64,000 nt of DNA from Limnohabitans sp. 2KL-1 (GTDB lineage: Bacteria; Pseudomonadota; Gammaproteobacteria; Burkholderiales; Burkholderiaceae_C). This document shows, one piece after another, positions 28,588-37,063 of this stretch. The stretch covers positions 97,733-161,732 of the forward strand of contig NZ_NESL01000007.1 in the NCBI RefSeq assembly GCF_003063435.1. Reading direction: 5' to 3'. The position numbers and the translations under genes are program-made. Under the pieces are notes generated by a model. It did no database searches, was not told the origin of the DNA, and saw nothing but the letters and a program-made list of their open reading frames with translations. Each line of letters starts with the position of its first letter. The first letter of the stretch is position 1.

Positions 28588-29202
28588 TCAGTTCAAACGC
28601 TGCCAAAGCGCCATGCCCCTTTGCGCCTTGCTCGCATCGCTGGGCGTGAGCGCCACGGGGCCTTGGGGTGTCTGGCGCAGCACGTCGGCCAAAGCCAGCA
28701 GTACTGACTCTGGGCCGCTGAGCAGTTCAAGTTCCAGCTCCAGCAGCAGCTCACTCACATCGGTGCCGGGCACATGGATACGGCCTTGGTCGAGGGCGAC
28801 TTCGATGTCTGCGCCATCGTGGGTGATGACCCAGCGCTGGCGTTCAAAATCGGTGCAAAACAGCGCTTGTAATGTGGGGCGCAGGTCCATCAGTTCGGCC
28901 GACAGGTCAGCGTCGTCCACCAGCGTGTCGAACTGCAAATCACCCCGCGTGGTCGGTGCTTCCCACTCTTGCCTGCGTGACAGGCCGTTCTCACTGTGAC
29001 CCGCGGTCTTCACCGTCAGCAGCCATTGCTCACCCGCCAGTCGTTCGCGCACCGCCATGCGGCGGCGTTGCAGGGCCAGTTCGGGCGTGTCGAAATAGGT
29101 GTTGAGCAGACGTTGCACACTGCCCGCACCAGCCAGCAGCGGGTGGGCCAGCAGGCGCGGCAGGTCTTGCGCGTTCAGACTGAGTTTGAGTTCGGTTTCC
29201 AT
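28588..29202 (-). CDS. CYTH-domain protein (triphosphate-binding, ThTPase/YgiF-like)
   Basis: 204 residues. The signature ExExK is at the very start (Glu2, Glu4, Lys6), followed by the tunnel-strand residues in 'NTYFDTPELALQRRRMAVRE', 'WLLTVKTAG' and 'LELELELLSG'. Enzymes with this fold hydrolyse inorganic or thiamine triphosphate. The C-terminal CHAD domain of YgiF-type proteins is missing, so this is the single-domain form. Transcribed alone, opposite to the LysR gene. Confidence 0.88.
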   Translation of the reverse strand: METELKLSLNAQDLPRLLAHPLLAGAGSVQRLLNTYFDTPELALQRRRMAVRERLAGEQWLLTVKTAGHSENGLSRRQEWEAPTTRGDLQFDTLVDDADLSAELMDLRPTLQALFCTDFERQRWVITHDGADIEVALDQGRIHVPGTDVSELLLELELELLSGPESVLLALADVLRQTPQGPVALTPSDASKAQRGMALWQRLN

Positions 29203-29575
29203 GGGCAGAGATGTTACTCAAGGGCACAGACCAAGACGCGGTTTGACTGGGCGCACCACCAGCCACAAAAGGCCCATCAAAGCCAAAGCCAAGGGCTTCA
29301 CCGGTATGTCCCGTGATTCGTGCACCACGTTGTCTCAACGCGTGGCGGGATCCAGTCCTTGACATATTTCATGGCCAAAGGGCTCAGGCCCCAGCACGAA
29401 GGTAACGATCACGTGATGGCCGTGAGTTAGTCAAGGTTCGGTTCAGGGCGAACCTGTGGGGGCCGCAGGTCTGGCGAGCCGTGTCAATGTGTGGGCAAGC
29501 GACAGTGGTTGTCACCTCAAATCACGTCTCTAGACAGTCTTGCGAAGCAGTTGAGCCACATTTCGCATAGGCATT
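29203..29575. other. 373-bp stretch without a recognisable gene
   Basis: Lies between the CYTH gene and the end of the racemase gene. No frame on either strand looks like a protein family. The one visible structure is a short hairpin, AGGTTCG (29434-29440) / CGAACCT (29449-29455). The CYTH promoter must lie at its left edge. Confidence 0.4.
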
Positions 29576-30322
29576 TCAGGACGGCTTGGCCTGTGGTGCC
29601 AGGTGACAAAGTTTGCCAGTATAGGGTTTGGGAAGAGGCAGAGCGTAGTCTCCTTTTTTGCTGGTGCTCAACCCCAGACGCACCAGAGATTCGACCATCA
29701 GCACAGCCGATGTCACGCCATCGATCACGGGAACCCCCAGATCTTCCGACAAGCGGTTGCACAAATCGGTCATGCCGGCACAGCCCAGGACGATGGCCGC
29801 GCTGCCGTCCTGGATCAATGCTGTTTTGCATTCATCCAGGATGGTGGCATAAGCATTGCTCAAGGGGTTGTCCAGCTCCAACACGGCAATGTCGCAGGCG
29901 CGCACTTTGCGACAGTGGCTGCGAACCCCATATTTATCGACCAGATGTTCGGCAATGATCACCGTGCGCGTGAGGGTGGTGACCACGGAGAAACCCGTGG
30001 CCAAGTAACTGGCTGTACGCATGGCTGCTTCTGCAATGCCAACCACGGGGCCTTTCGCGATTTCGCGTGCGGCATCCAGTCCCGGATCACCAAAGCAGGC
30101 GATCACATAACCATCTACACCTTCTGCCTCGCCTTTGCGAACTTCCTCCAGCAAACCCACAGTGGCCATCGCTTCGTCATAAAAACCTTCGATTGACACC
30201 GGCCCATCGCCAGGTTGCGCAGCTTGAATCTGTACGCCGGTTCCCGCCACACTCTGCGCAGCCATAGCGACCAGCTGGGTCATCGAGGCGGTGGTGTTGG
30301 GGTTGATGACCTTGATTTTCAT
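29576..30322 (-). CDS. aspartate/glutamate racemase superfamily, hydantoin-racemase-like
   Basis: 248 residues. The two-domain fold has paired catalytic cysteines in 'IACFGDPGLDAARE' and 'VLGCAGMTDL'. 'KVINPNTTASMT' at the N-terminus is characteristic of hydantoin racemases (HyuE). It would epimerise a 5-substituted hydantoin or similar small ring compound. Start 30322 gives the typical N-terminus; an upstream in-frame start at 30379 is less likely. Divergent from the ABC transporter operon with a shared AT-rich regulatory region, so substrate import and racemisation are probably coordinated. No hydantoinase or carbamoylase gene is present here. Confidence 0.87.
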   Translation of the reverse strand: MKIKVINPNTTASMTQLVAMAAQSVAGTGVQIQAAQPGDGPVSIEGFYDEAMATVGLLEEVRKGEAEGVDGYVIACFGDPGLDAAREIAKGPVVGIAEAAMRTASYLATGFSVVTTLTRTVIIAEHLVDKYGVRSHCRKVRACDIAVLELDNPLSNAYATILDECKTALIQDGSAAIVLGCAGMTDLCNRLSEDLGVPVIDGVTSAVLMVESLVRLGLSTSKKGDYALPLPKPYTGKLCHLAPQAKPS

Positions 30323-30372
30323 GCGAAGTTCTCTTTTTGAATGTGGCTGGGTTAGGGTAAATACTTGTCTCG

Positions 30373-30453
30373 TTTGCAAAAGTGTAGGCTACATTGCATA
30401 CGATCGCAAATCATTTATGCACACAAAAATATTGGCATGTTGTTTGCATAAAT
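30373..30453. promoter_or_regulatory. cluster of TTTGCA/TGCAAA-type inverted repeats (putative GntR sites)
   Basis: TTTGCAAA (30373-30380), ATTGC-N8-GCAAAT (about 30393-30411), and ATTTATGCA (30413-30421) with its exact complement TGCATAAAT (30445-30453). They lie in the divergent region between the racemase and the ABC transporter genes. The FCD-type GntR encoded at the operon end is the obvious candidate binder. Confidence 0.5.
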
Positions 30454-30519
30454 TATTTCGATGCGTTGGATTGGCTGACGATCAATTTGTTGTTCTCTCA
30501 CTCTTAAAGGACTGAAGAT

Positions 30520-31710
30520 ATGAAAAAACGTTCGACTTTGCGACTTGTGGCGGTGGCTGCCATTGCACCAATTTGGTTCGTGGCTGCTGCGCAAGCACAA
30601 GAAGTGCTCAAAATAGGTGTGAACGGTGTGATGTCTGGCGAAGCCGCATCCTGGGGGCTCGTCAACAAGTACTGCGCAGAAACCACAGCGGACATGTACA
30701 ACGCCAAAGGTGGTGTTGAAATCGGTGGCAAGAAGTACAAAATCGAAGTGGTGGGTTTGGACGATAAAAATGATCCCAAAGTTTCGGTGACCAATGCCGA
30801 GAAGCTGACCAGTCAGGGCATCAAATACATCATTGGTCCGAACATTGACACCACGGCCTTGGCTGTGAAGCCGGTGATGGAACGTGCCAAGGCATTGCAC
30901 TTCCCCTATGCCTTTGCCAAGGAACTGTACAAAGCACCGGCCAACGCATCGGTGTTGGGCATGGTGGCCAGTTACCAAGTCGGTCCGATCATCTACGAAT
31001 ACCTGAAAACCAAAAAGGGTGCCAAATCAATCGCTTTCTTGGCACGCAATGAATCAGATGCCAAGAACCAACAGGTCGAAGGCGTAGAGGCCGCTAAAAA
31101 ATTAGGTTTGAAGGTGGTTGCCGAGCAGGACAGCTATGAACCCGGAACCAAGGACTTCATGCCAGTGATGACCAAGATCATCAAGACCAAGCCAGATCAC
31201 ATTGTGCTGTCGGGTGTGGCACCAGCCGATGCACCTTTGTTGAACAAGGCCGCGCGTGATCTGGGTTTCAAGGGCACCATTTCCACTGAAACAGGTCAGG
31301 ACTCCAAGATATTGGCGCAAGTGGCGGGCGATAAAGCCAAAGGTTTCATGAGCGTGGGCGGCGCATCAACCCCGTCGATTCAGTCGGATTACATGAAAGA
31401 GTTCATAGGCGCTTATAAAAAGCGCGTGGGCGAATGGAACGACGAAGCCGGCACCAAGGTTTACGCGCTTGAGTTGATCTTGGCTGTGCTCAAGAAAAAC
31501 CCTGCTGCGGTCAATGACGTTGAGGTGTTCAAGAAAGAAATGGCAACGTTCTCGATGACCAATCCTTTTGTCAAAGGCGGCGCAACCAAACTGGAATTCA
31601 CCGGCAATGCAGACTTTGGTCGTCGCAGTCAGGTTGGCGTTCCTTTGGTTGTGAACGAGTTTGACGGCAAGGAATTTCAGACACTGTTTGTTGGAACAAT
31701 CAAGAACTGA
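30520..31710 (+). CDS. ABC transporter SBP, branched-chain amino acid (LivK) type
   Basis: 396 residues. Signal peptide (MKKRSTLRLVAVAAIAPIW, cleavage near AQA-QEV), then 'KIGVNGVMSGEAASWG' and a two-lobe type I periplasmic binding fold of the HAAT family. Highly Lys-rich, as usual for these proteins. First gene of a five-component transporter operon and separated from the permease gene by two hairpins that may set a higher level for the SBP. Ligand probably an amino acid or amide, possibly a hydantoin-related compound given the divergent racemase. Confidence 0.92.
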   Translation: MKKRSTLRLVAVAAIAPIWFVAAAQAQEVLKIGVNGVMSGEAASWGLVNKYCAETTADMYNAKGGVEIGGKKYKIEVVGLDDKNDPKVSVTNAEKLTSQGIKYIIGPNIDTTALAVKPVMERAKALHFPYAFAKELYKAPANASVLGMVASYQVGPIIYEYLKTKKGAKSIAFLARNESDAKNQQVEGVEAAKKLGLKVVAEQDSYEPGTKDFMPVMTKIIKTKPDHIVLSGVAPADAPLLNKAARDLGFKGTISTETGQDSKILAQVAGDKAKGFMSVGGASTPSIQSDYMKEFIGAYKKRVGEWNDEAGTKVYALELILAVLKKNPAAVNDVEVFKKEMATFSMTNPFVKGGATKLEFTGNADFGRRSQVGVPLVVNEFDGKEFQTLFVGTIKN

Positions 31711-31725
31711 CAGGCGGCGACTTCC

Positions 31726-31795
31726 ATGGACTCAGACGCACGCCCGAGTCCATTCGCTTGCTTTCGAATCGCGCCTGCTACAGGCCGATTCGAAA
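31726..31795 (+). other. two tandem intercistronic stem-loops
   Basis: Hairpin 1: atggactc (31726-31733) / gagtccat (31746-31753). Hairpin 2: tttcgaatcg (31762-31771) and gcctg (31773-31777) / caggc (31781-31785) and cgattcgaaa (31786-31795), 15 paired bases with one bulge. They sit between the SBP and permease genes and lack a long T run, so mRNA protection or partial attenuation is more likely than full termination. Confidence 0.75.
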
Positions 31796-31830
31796 ACTTT
31801 ATCTCTCTTCACTCGCTAGGGTTTTAAACC

Positions 31831-32706
31831 ATGCTCCAAGTGATGGTCAATGGATTGGTCCTGGGATGTGTGTATGCACTCATTGCTCTTGGACTGACCA
31901 TGGTGTTTTCAATCATGCGCGTCGTGAACTTTGCCCACGGGCAAATGTTCATGCTTGGTGCATTTATTTGTTATTACGTGTATGGCCAATTCGGTATGCC
32001 CTTTTGGTTCGGACTGCTGAGCGCAGCAGCTGCATTGGCGTTGGTGGGTGTAGCGTTCAACCGGTTTTTCTTTCAACCGGTTTTGGCCAACGCCACCCGT
32101 GAAGAAAATTCCATGCTCATGGCGGTGGGAACGGCCTTGTTGCTGGAAAACCTCGCGTTGACAGTTTTTGGTGAAAAACAGCGTGGTGTACCTGCTGTGG
32201 CGGATGGTGTCTGGGTGTTTGGCGATGTGGCTGAAGGCGGCGTGATCCTGACGCATGCGAATGCGTTGGTTGCAGCTTTATCGGCGGTCTTCATTGTGGC
32301 GTTGCTCTTGTTTGTGCAATACAGCCGACCAGGCCGGGCGTTGCGTGCTGTGGCGCAAGACAAAGAAGCTGCGCGGCTGCAAGGCGTGAATGTCAAAGCC
32401 ACCACCACATTGGGGTTCGCCATCGGGGCTGCGCTGGCGGGTTTGGCGGGGGCCTTGCTGGTCACGGTCTATGGTGTGAATTCCGGGGTGGGAACAGGTT
32501 ACTCCACCAAGGCCTTCATCATGATCATGATCGGTGGTGCAGGCGTCACATCCGGTGCCATTGTGGGGGGCATCCTGTTAGGGTTTGCTGAGGCGATTGG
32601 TTATGACCTGTTGCCAGGCAGTGTGACGTACTTACTGATTTTTGTCGGGATGATCGTGTTCCTGATCTTCAAGCCCAATGGGCTTTATGGCAAGCCTTGG
32701 GGTTGA
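31831..32706 (+). CDS. ABC transporter permease, LivH type
   Basis: 291 residues, about eight hydrophobic spans. 'MVNGLVLGCVYALIALGLTM' at the N-terminus and 'RALRAVAQDKEAARLQGVNV' (the EAA-like loop that contacts the ATPases) are typical of LivH. The pore-forming partner of the next gene in the inner membrane. Follows the SBP gene after a 120-bp hairpin-bearing spacer. Confidence 0.93.
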   Translation: MLQVMVNGLVLGCVYALIALGLTMVFSIMRVVNFAHGQMFMLGAFICYYVYGQFGMPFWFGLLSAAAALALVGVAFNRFFFQPVLANATREENSMLMAVGTALLLENLALTVFGEKQRGVPAVADGVWVFGDVAEGGVILTHANALVAALSAVFIVALLLFVQYSRPGRALRAVAQDKEAARLQGVNVKATTTLGFAIGAALAGLAGALLVTVYGVNSGVGTGYSTKAFIMIMIGGAGVTSGAIVGGILLGFAEAIGYDLLPGSVTYLLIFVGMIVFLIFKPNGLYGKPWG

Positions 32707-32719
32707 GGGAGAGATACAG

Positions 32720-33652
32720 ATGAAAATTCTGAACCAACGCGATGGTGTCATCGCCATTGCTTTCTTGGCACTGCTGGCGGTATTGCCGTTATTTGTGGGT
32801 GATTCGCGGTACATGTTGTCAGTGCTGATGAACTGTGCGGGTCTGTCTATCATTGCTTTTGGGGTGTGGATCACTTTCACCATCGGGCGCATCAATATTG
32901 GGCAGGCAGGTTTCGCCTTGATTGGGGGGTACACCACGGCCATCGTGTTGTCAAAGCTGGGATGGAGTTTCTGGTTGGCTTTGCCCGCGTCCGCCGTGGT
33001 CGCTGCCTTGTTGGGTGCCGTGATTGGCAGTGCCATCCTCAAGCTCAAGGGGATTTATTTTTCAATGCTCACGATTTGTCTGACCGAGTCGATCCGGCTG
33101 GCATTTCTGAATGGCGGCGATCTCACGCAAGGCAGTAAAGGTATCACCGGTCTGGCGCAACCCTTTGCGACCGATTCGCCCCTGCCCATGTATTACCTGG
33201 CGTTGGCACTGTTGGCTGTGGCGCTTTTGATCACGTGGTGTGTGCACTATTCAAGGTTGGGGCGTATCTTCCGCGCCATGCGCTTGAATGAAGACCTGGC
33301 GGAGAGTTTTGGCACGGATGTGTGGCGCTACCGGGTTCTGGCGTTTGCCATGGCCTGCGGTTTGGGTGGTTTGGGTGGAAGCTACTTTGCCGTGTTCACA
33401 CAGAGTGTTTACCCCCAAAGCTTCACGGTTGAGCACAGCATTTATTACATGCTCTTTTGTTTTTTGGGTGGGCTGGAATACGCCAGTGGTGCCATGATCG
33501 GCGCGTTTGCTCTGACCATCCTGTTTGAACTGCTGAGTGAGTTCCAGCAATACCAGACCTTGGTGTATGGGGTCTTGATGATTGCCGTGATTTTGCTCAT
33601 GCCCAATGGCCTGATGTCAATCCGCGCCCGACAGGAAGGAGTCCGGAAATGA
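32720..33652 (+). CDS. ABC transporter permease, LivM type
   Basis: 310 residues with eight or more membrane spans. 'LSIIAFGVWITFTIGRINIG' and 'SRLGRIFRAMRLNEDLAESFG' (coupling loop) mark it as LivM. ATG 32720 is preferred over an upstream in-frame codon because GGGAGAG precedes it closely. It overlaps the first ATPase gene by 4 bases. Confidence 0.93.
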   Translation: MKILNQRDGVIAIAFLALLAVLPLFVGDSRYMLSVLMNCAGLSIIAFGVWITFTIGRINIGQAGFALIGGYTTAIVLSKLGWSFWLALPASAVVAALLGAVIGSAILKLKGIYFSMLTICLTESIRLAFLNGGDLTQGSKGITGLAQPFATDSPLPMYYLALALLAVALLITWCVHYSRLGRIFRAMRLNEDLAESFGTDVWRYRVLAFAMACGLGGLGGSYFAVFTQSVYPQSFTVEHSIYYMLFCFLGGLEYASGAMIGAFALTILFELLSEFQQYQTLVYGVLMIAVILLMPNGLMSIRARQEGVRK

Positions 33653-34437
33653 GTACATCCATTTTGGAGGCACGTCACATCACCAAGCGGTTTGGAGGGC
33701 TTACCGCCAATGAAGATGTGAGTTTGCACTTGACGGGTGATCCTGGTCAGGTGGTGTCGGTGATTGGACCCAATGGCGCCGGTAAAAGTACTTTTTTCAA
33801 GATGCTTTCGGGCTTTTTAACTCCGAGCAGCGGCCAGATTTTGCTGTTTGGGCAAGACATCACGGGCATGAGCCCGCACAAAGTGGCCCGACTGGGGTTG
33901 GTTCGCACATTTCAGGAAACCACCATCTTTCCTGACCTGACCGCGATGGAGCATGTTTCTTTGGCGCATCAACTGCACCGCACCGCCTCTGATTTGGAGG
34001 TGGTGTTGCGTTTGCCGCGTGCGCGACAGGATGAGCAAGTCCTGGCACAAAGTTCACGAGACATTCTGGCGCTGATGGAACTGTCGGCCAGTGCCGATAC
34101 CCAGGCGCGCTATCTGCCCCAGGGTTTGCTGCGATTGCTGGGTATTGCCATGGGATTGGCGGCCAAGCCCAAAGTCTTGTTGCTGGACGAGCCTTATGCT
34201 GGATTGAATCCTGAAGAAACCCATCGCGCCGTGGCCATCACACGCAAGATCGCTGCTTCTGGGGTGACTGTGTTGCTGGTGGAGCATGACATGAAAGCGG
34301 TCATGGCCATCAGCGACCGCATTCACGTGCTTTATTTCGGCAAGAAAATTGCAGAAGGCACACCTGAAGAGATTCGAAACAATCCCCAGGTGATTGAAGC
34401 CTATCTGGGCCAAGAAGATGAGGAGTTGGGCCTGTGA
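33649..34437 (+). CDS. ABC transporter ATP-binding protein, LivG type
   Basis: 262 residues. Walker A 'GPNGAGKSTFFKM', Q-loop 'VRTFQET', Walker B 'VLLLDEPYAGLNPEE' and switch His in 'LLVEHDMKAVM'. The C-terminal 'TPEEIRNNPQVIEAYLG' is characteristic of LivG. The signature segment reads 'LPQGLLRLLGIAM', where relatives have a form like 'LSYGxQRRLEIA'; the loss of RR and E is unusual. ATGA overlap with livM and GTGA overlap with livF give tight coupling. Confidence 0.93.
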   Translation: MSTSILEARHITKRFGGLTANEDVSLHLTGDPGQVVSVIGPNGAGKSTFFKMLSGFLTPSSGQILLFGQDITGMSPHKVARLGLVRTFQETTIFPDLTAMEHVSLAHQLHRTASDLEVVLRLPRARQDEQVLAQSSRDILALMELSASADTQARYLPQGLLRLLGIAMGLAAKPKVLLLDEPYAGLNPEETHRAVAITRKIAASGVTVLLVEHDMKAVMAISDRIHVLYFGKKIAEGTPEEIRNNPQVIEAYLGQEDEELGL

Positions 34438-35204
34438 TCACACCATTGCCAATATCAGCCCATGCTGGCAGCAGCGAGCAACCGCATCTGGCGCTGAGCT
34501 CTGTTTCGCTGCGATACGGTGAAGTGCGTGCGCTTGAAAACGTGACCCTCAAAGTGCCGCGCAGCAGCATCGTTGCCTTGATCGGTGCCAACGGCGCAGG
34601 CAAGTCATCGGCATTGCGTGCCATTACAGGATTGCGGCCTGTGGTGGCCGGGGAGGTCAAGATCAACGGCCAGGTGATCAACAGCGCCACACACACTGTT
34701 GCAACACATGAGTTGGTTCGGCAAGGTGTGGCCATGGTGCCGGAAGGTCGGCATGTGTTTCCCTACATGAGCATCAAGGACAACTTGCTGATGGGGGCCT
34801 ACACCCGCAACGACAAAGCAGAAATAGCCATCGATCTGGAGAAGGTCTGTGAGCGTTTTCCAAGGCTCAAAGAACGTTTTCACCAGCAAGGCTCCAGTCT
34901 GTCGGGTGGCGAGCAGCAAATGGTGGCCATTGGCCGGGCACTGATGGCAAGACCCAAATTGCTGCTGCTGGATGAACCGTCTTTGGGCATTGCACCGCAG
35001 GTGATCCGTTTGATCGGTCGCAGCTTGATCGAAATTAACCAGCGCGATGGCATCACCATTGTGCTTGTGGAGCAAAACAGTCGGATGGCCTTGGCGCTTT
35101 CCTCATACGCCTATGTCCTTGAAACAGGGCACGTCGCACTGGAGGGTGATTCCAAAGCACTGATGACGAATGACCATGTCAGGCGCCTGTATCTCGGAGG
35201 CTGA
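34434..35204 (+). CDS. ABC transporter ATP-binding protein, LivF type
   Basis: 256 residues. Walker A 'GANGAGKSSALRA', signature 'SSLSGGEQQMVAIGRALM', Walker B 'LLLLDEPSLGIAPQ' and switch His replaced by Gln in 'VLVEQNSRMAL', which is normal for LivF. The start is GTG 34434, overlapping the livG stop. About 15 extra N-terminal residues precede the usual start. Completes the importer. Confidence 0.94.
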   Translation: MITPLPISAHAGSSEQPHLALSSVSLRYGEVRALENVTLKVPRSSIVALIGANGAGKSSALRAITGLRPVVAGEVKINGQVINSATHTVATHELVRQGVAMVPEGRHVFPYMSIKDNLLMGAYTRNDKAEIAIDLEKVCERFPRLKERFHQQGSSLSGGEQQMVAIGRALMARPKLLLLDEPSLGIAPQVIRLIGRSLIEINQRDGITIVLVEQNSRMALALSSYAYVLETGHVALEGDSKALMTNDHVRRLYLGG

Positions 35205-35232
35205 TAGGATTAGTTAACCTGGAAATGACACT

Positions 35233-35961
35233 GTGACTGCACCCAAATCCTTCAGCATCCAAGACATCTACGACCGCATTTATGCGGCCATCAGTGAGCG
35301 CCGCCTGTTGCCGGGCACCAAGCTGAGTGAGGAAAAACTGGCGGAGGTGTTCTCCACCAGTCGGACCCGGATTCGAGAAGTGTTGATGCGTTTGAATCAG
35401 GAATTGATTGTGGAGACGCACCACAATCGGGGAGCTTTTGTAGCCAGCCCGAGCCAGGAAGATCTGCACAAGGTATTTGCCGTCCGCTGTGCTTTGGAAC
35501 GTGCGGTCGTTCAAGCCTTGGCGCAAAAATTCAAAGGTCAGAAAGCCACCAGCTTGCGCCAACATCTTGCGCTCGAAGCCAGTGCTCGAAAAGCCGGGGA
35601 TCACGCTACGCTGGCGCATTTGACCGGTGCTTTTCATGTGCGCTTGGCCGAGGCCACCGATAACCACATTTTTGCCGACAGCGTTCGTCGATTGGTGGCG
35701 CTGACCGGCTTGGTCATTGCTCAGTTCGACGCCGACCAAAGCGCTTGTCCCGAGAACGAACACGATGAGATTGTCAAAGCCATTGAGGCAGGCAATGCCA
35801 CTGGCGCTGAGAAATTGTTGCTGCACCATTTGAACCACGTGGAAAAAGCGATTCAAACGCCGGAACCCATCGAGGAAACCTTGGACTTTGCTGTGCTTCT
35901 GGGCATGAGTGTGGCCAAGAGTGCACCGTCATCCGCTTTGAGCAAGAAAAGAAAAGCGTGA
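35233..35961 (+). CDS. GntR-family regulator, FCD type
   Basis: 242 residues. The N-terminal winged helix is 'YDRIYAAISERRLLPGTKLS' with 'EKLAEVFSTSRTRIREVLMR'. The C-terminal all-helical FCD domain has 'RCALERAVVQALA', 'FHVRLAEATDN' and a metal/ligand His in 'HLNHVEKAI'. GTG start 28 bases after livF, so cotranscribed with the transporter it probably controls through the repeats upstream of 30520. Confidence 0.9.
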   Translation: MTAPKSFSIQDIYDRIYAAISERRLLPGTKLSEEKLAEVFSTSRTRIREVLMRLNQELIVETHHNRGAFVASPSQEDLHKVFAVRCALERAVVQALAQKFKGQKATSLRQHLALEASARKAGDHATLAHLTGAFHVRLAEATDNHIFADSVRRLVALTGLVIAQFDADQSACPENEHDEIVKAIEAGNATGAEKLLLHHLNHVEKAIQTPEPIEETLDFAVLLGMSVAKSAPSSALSKKRKA

Positions 35962-36139
35962 GGTCCTCCCTCCATGGGTGGTGACCGCGCTTTGTTCGAT
36001 GTTGACAAAGTGCCCGTTGATGGTGGTCTCGTTCAGGGTGTCAGGTGAGCGGCCCACAGTATGCCGGTTTGTGCCGTGGTACCGGTCTCATGCTGACGCA
36101 CGCAAGGCTCTAAGCAGATATTGAAGAGGACCTGCTACT

Positions 36140-36538
36140 TTAAACGGCGGGCGCTGCAAAGCGCCCCTGCAGATAGGCCACGATGGCCCCCGAGTCCTGC
36201 AACCAGCAGATTTGTCCGTCGGCCTCGGTGATTTGAAGACACGGCACTTTGGTTGCGCCGCTGCCTTGCAGCAGTTGTTCGCGGTTGGCCGCGTTGTGTT
36301 GCGCGTCGCGCTTTTCAATGGGCAGCGACAGGCGGCGCATTTCCTGGCGCACCTTGATGCAAAACGGGCAGGTGCTGAACTGGTACAGCGCCAGGCTTTG
36401 GCATTGCTGGTCGACCGCCGCTTGAGCGACTGGTGCGCGTTGCACACCAGCCGGTTGGGTCAGGCGCTCTTTTAGCAGCATGACAGGACCCAGCACAACG
36501 CGCAGGGTTCTGAAGAAAGTACGGATCACGGTTTTCAT
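36140..36538 (-). CDS. glutaredoxin/GST N-terminal domain protein
   Basis: 132 residues. Residues 1-25 form a hydrophobic/basic segment that may anchor it to the membrane. From about residue 50 there is a thioredoxin fold with the dithiol CPFC in 'FSTCPFCIKVRQEMRRLSL', the cis-Pro 'TKVPCLQI' and 'WLQDSGAIVAYLQGRF' as in glutaredoxin-GST hybrids. A probable thiol-disulfide reductase. Upstream genes are unrelated. Confidence 0.87.
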   Translation of the reverse strand: MKTVIRTFFRTLRVVLGPVMLLKERLTQPAGVQRAPVAQAAVDQQCQSLALYQFSTCPFCIKVRQEMRRLSLPIEKRDAQHNAANREQLLQGSGATKVPCLQITEADGQICWLQDSGAIVAYLQGRFAAPAV

Positions 36539-36619
36539 GGGTGTTTTAAGTTTTCGAGATGGGGTCAGATGGGGGCGAACACAGGGCTTTCATCATATTG
36601 CGGGTGTTCGATGACGGTG

Positions 36620-37060
36620 CTAACGAACAGCAATGTAGCCCTTGGCAATGGCAGCGGCTTCGTCTTTGAAAATCGCCATGGCCGTATTCATTGAATGAAA
36701 GCCCAGTCCACGGTAAAAGTCTTCTTTTCCGGGGACGGCGTAAAGAATGATTTTTTGGTGGCCTTGTGAGAGCGCTACCAGCCGACGAACGATGGCTTTG
36801 CCGAGCCCCGTACCTTGATGACTGGGTAAAACTGCCACATCGCAGAGGTAAGCGCAGTCTGCCCCGTCCGCCAAAACACGACCTGCACCAACCAACCGTC
36901 CATCGTCGTATGCAAAGCATCGAAACATGCTGTTGCTGAACACAGTTTTCAGGTTGTTGGCTGGCTTGATTCCAAGTGGGGCAGCCAGATACAAGGCAGA
37001 CAGTTCGCTCCAGTCCACGGATTCGAGTGAATCACGCCAAATCATTTTTATGTCGCCCAT
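36620..37060 (-). CDS. GNAT-family N-acetyltransferase
   Basis: 146 residues. The acetyl-CoA-binding motif A is 'VAVLPSHQGTGLGKAIVRRL' (Q/RxxGxG/A) after 'YLCDV', and 'KEDFYRGLGFH' is motif B. Substrate not identifiable. It ends 3 bases before uvrA ends its start-side neighbour and reads in the same direction, immediately downstream of uvrA, so it is probably cotranscribed with it. Confidence 0.87.
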   Translation of the reverse strand: MGDIKMIWRDSLESVDWSELSALYLAAPLGIKPANNLKTVFSNSMFRCFAYDDGRLVGAGRVLADGADCAYLCDVAVLPSHQGTGLGKAIVRRLVALSQGHQKIILYAVPGKEDFYRGLGFHSMNTAMAIFKDEAAAIAKGYIAVR

Positions 37061-37063
37061 TTT

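Noticed and set aside
35962..36139. Minus-strand peptide fragment (GRSPDTLNETTINGHFVN region) that looks protein-like
   Set aside because: Only about 35 codons without a start and with no family I recognise; too short to call a gene remnant with confidence.
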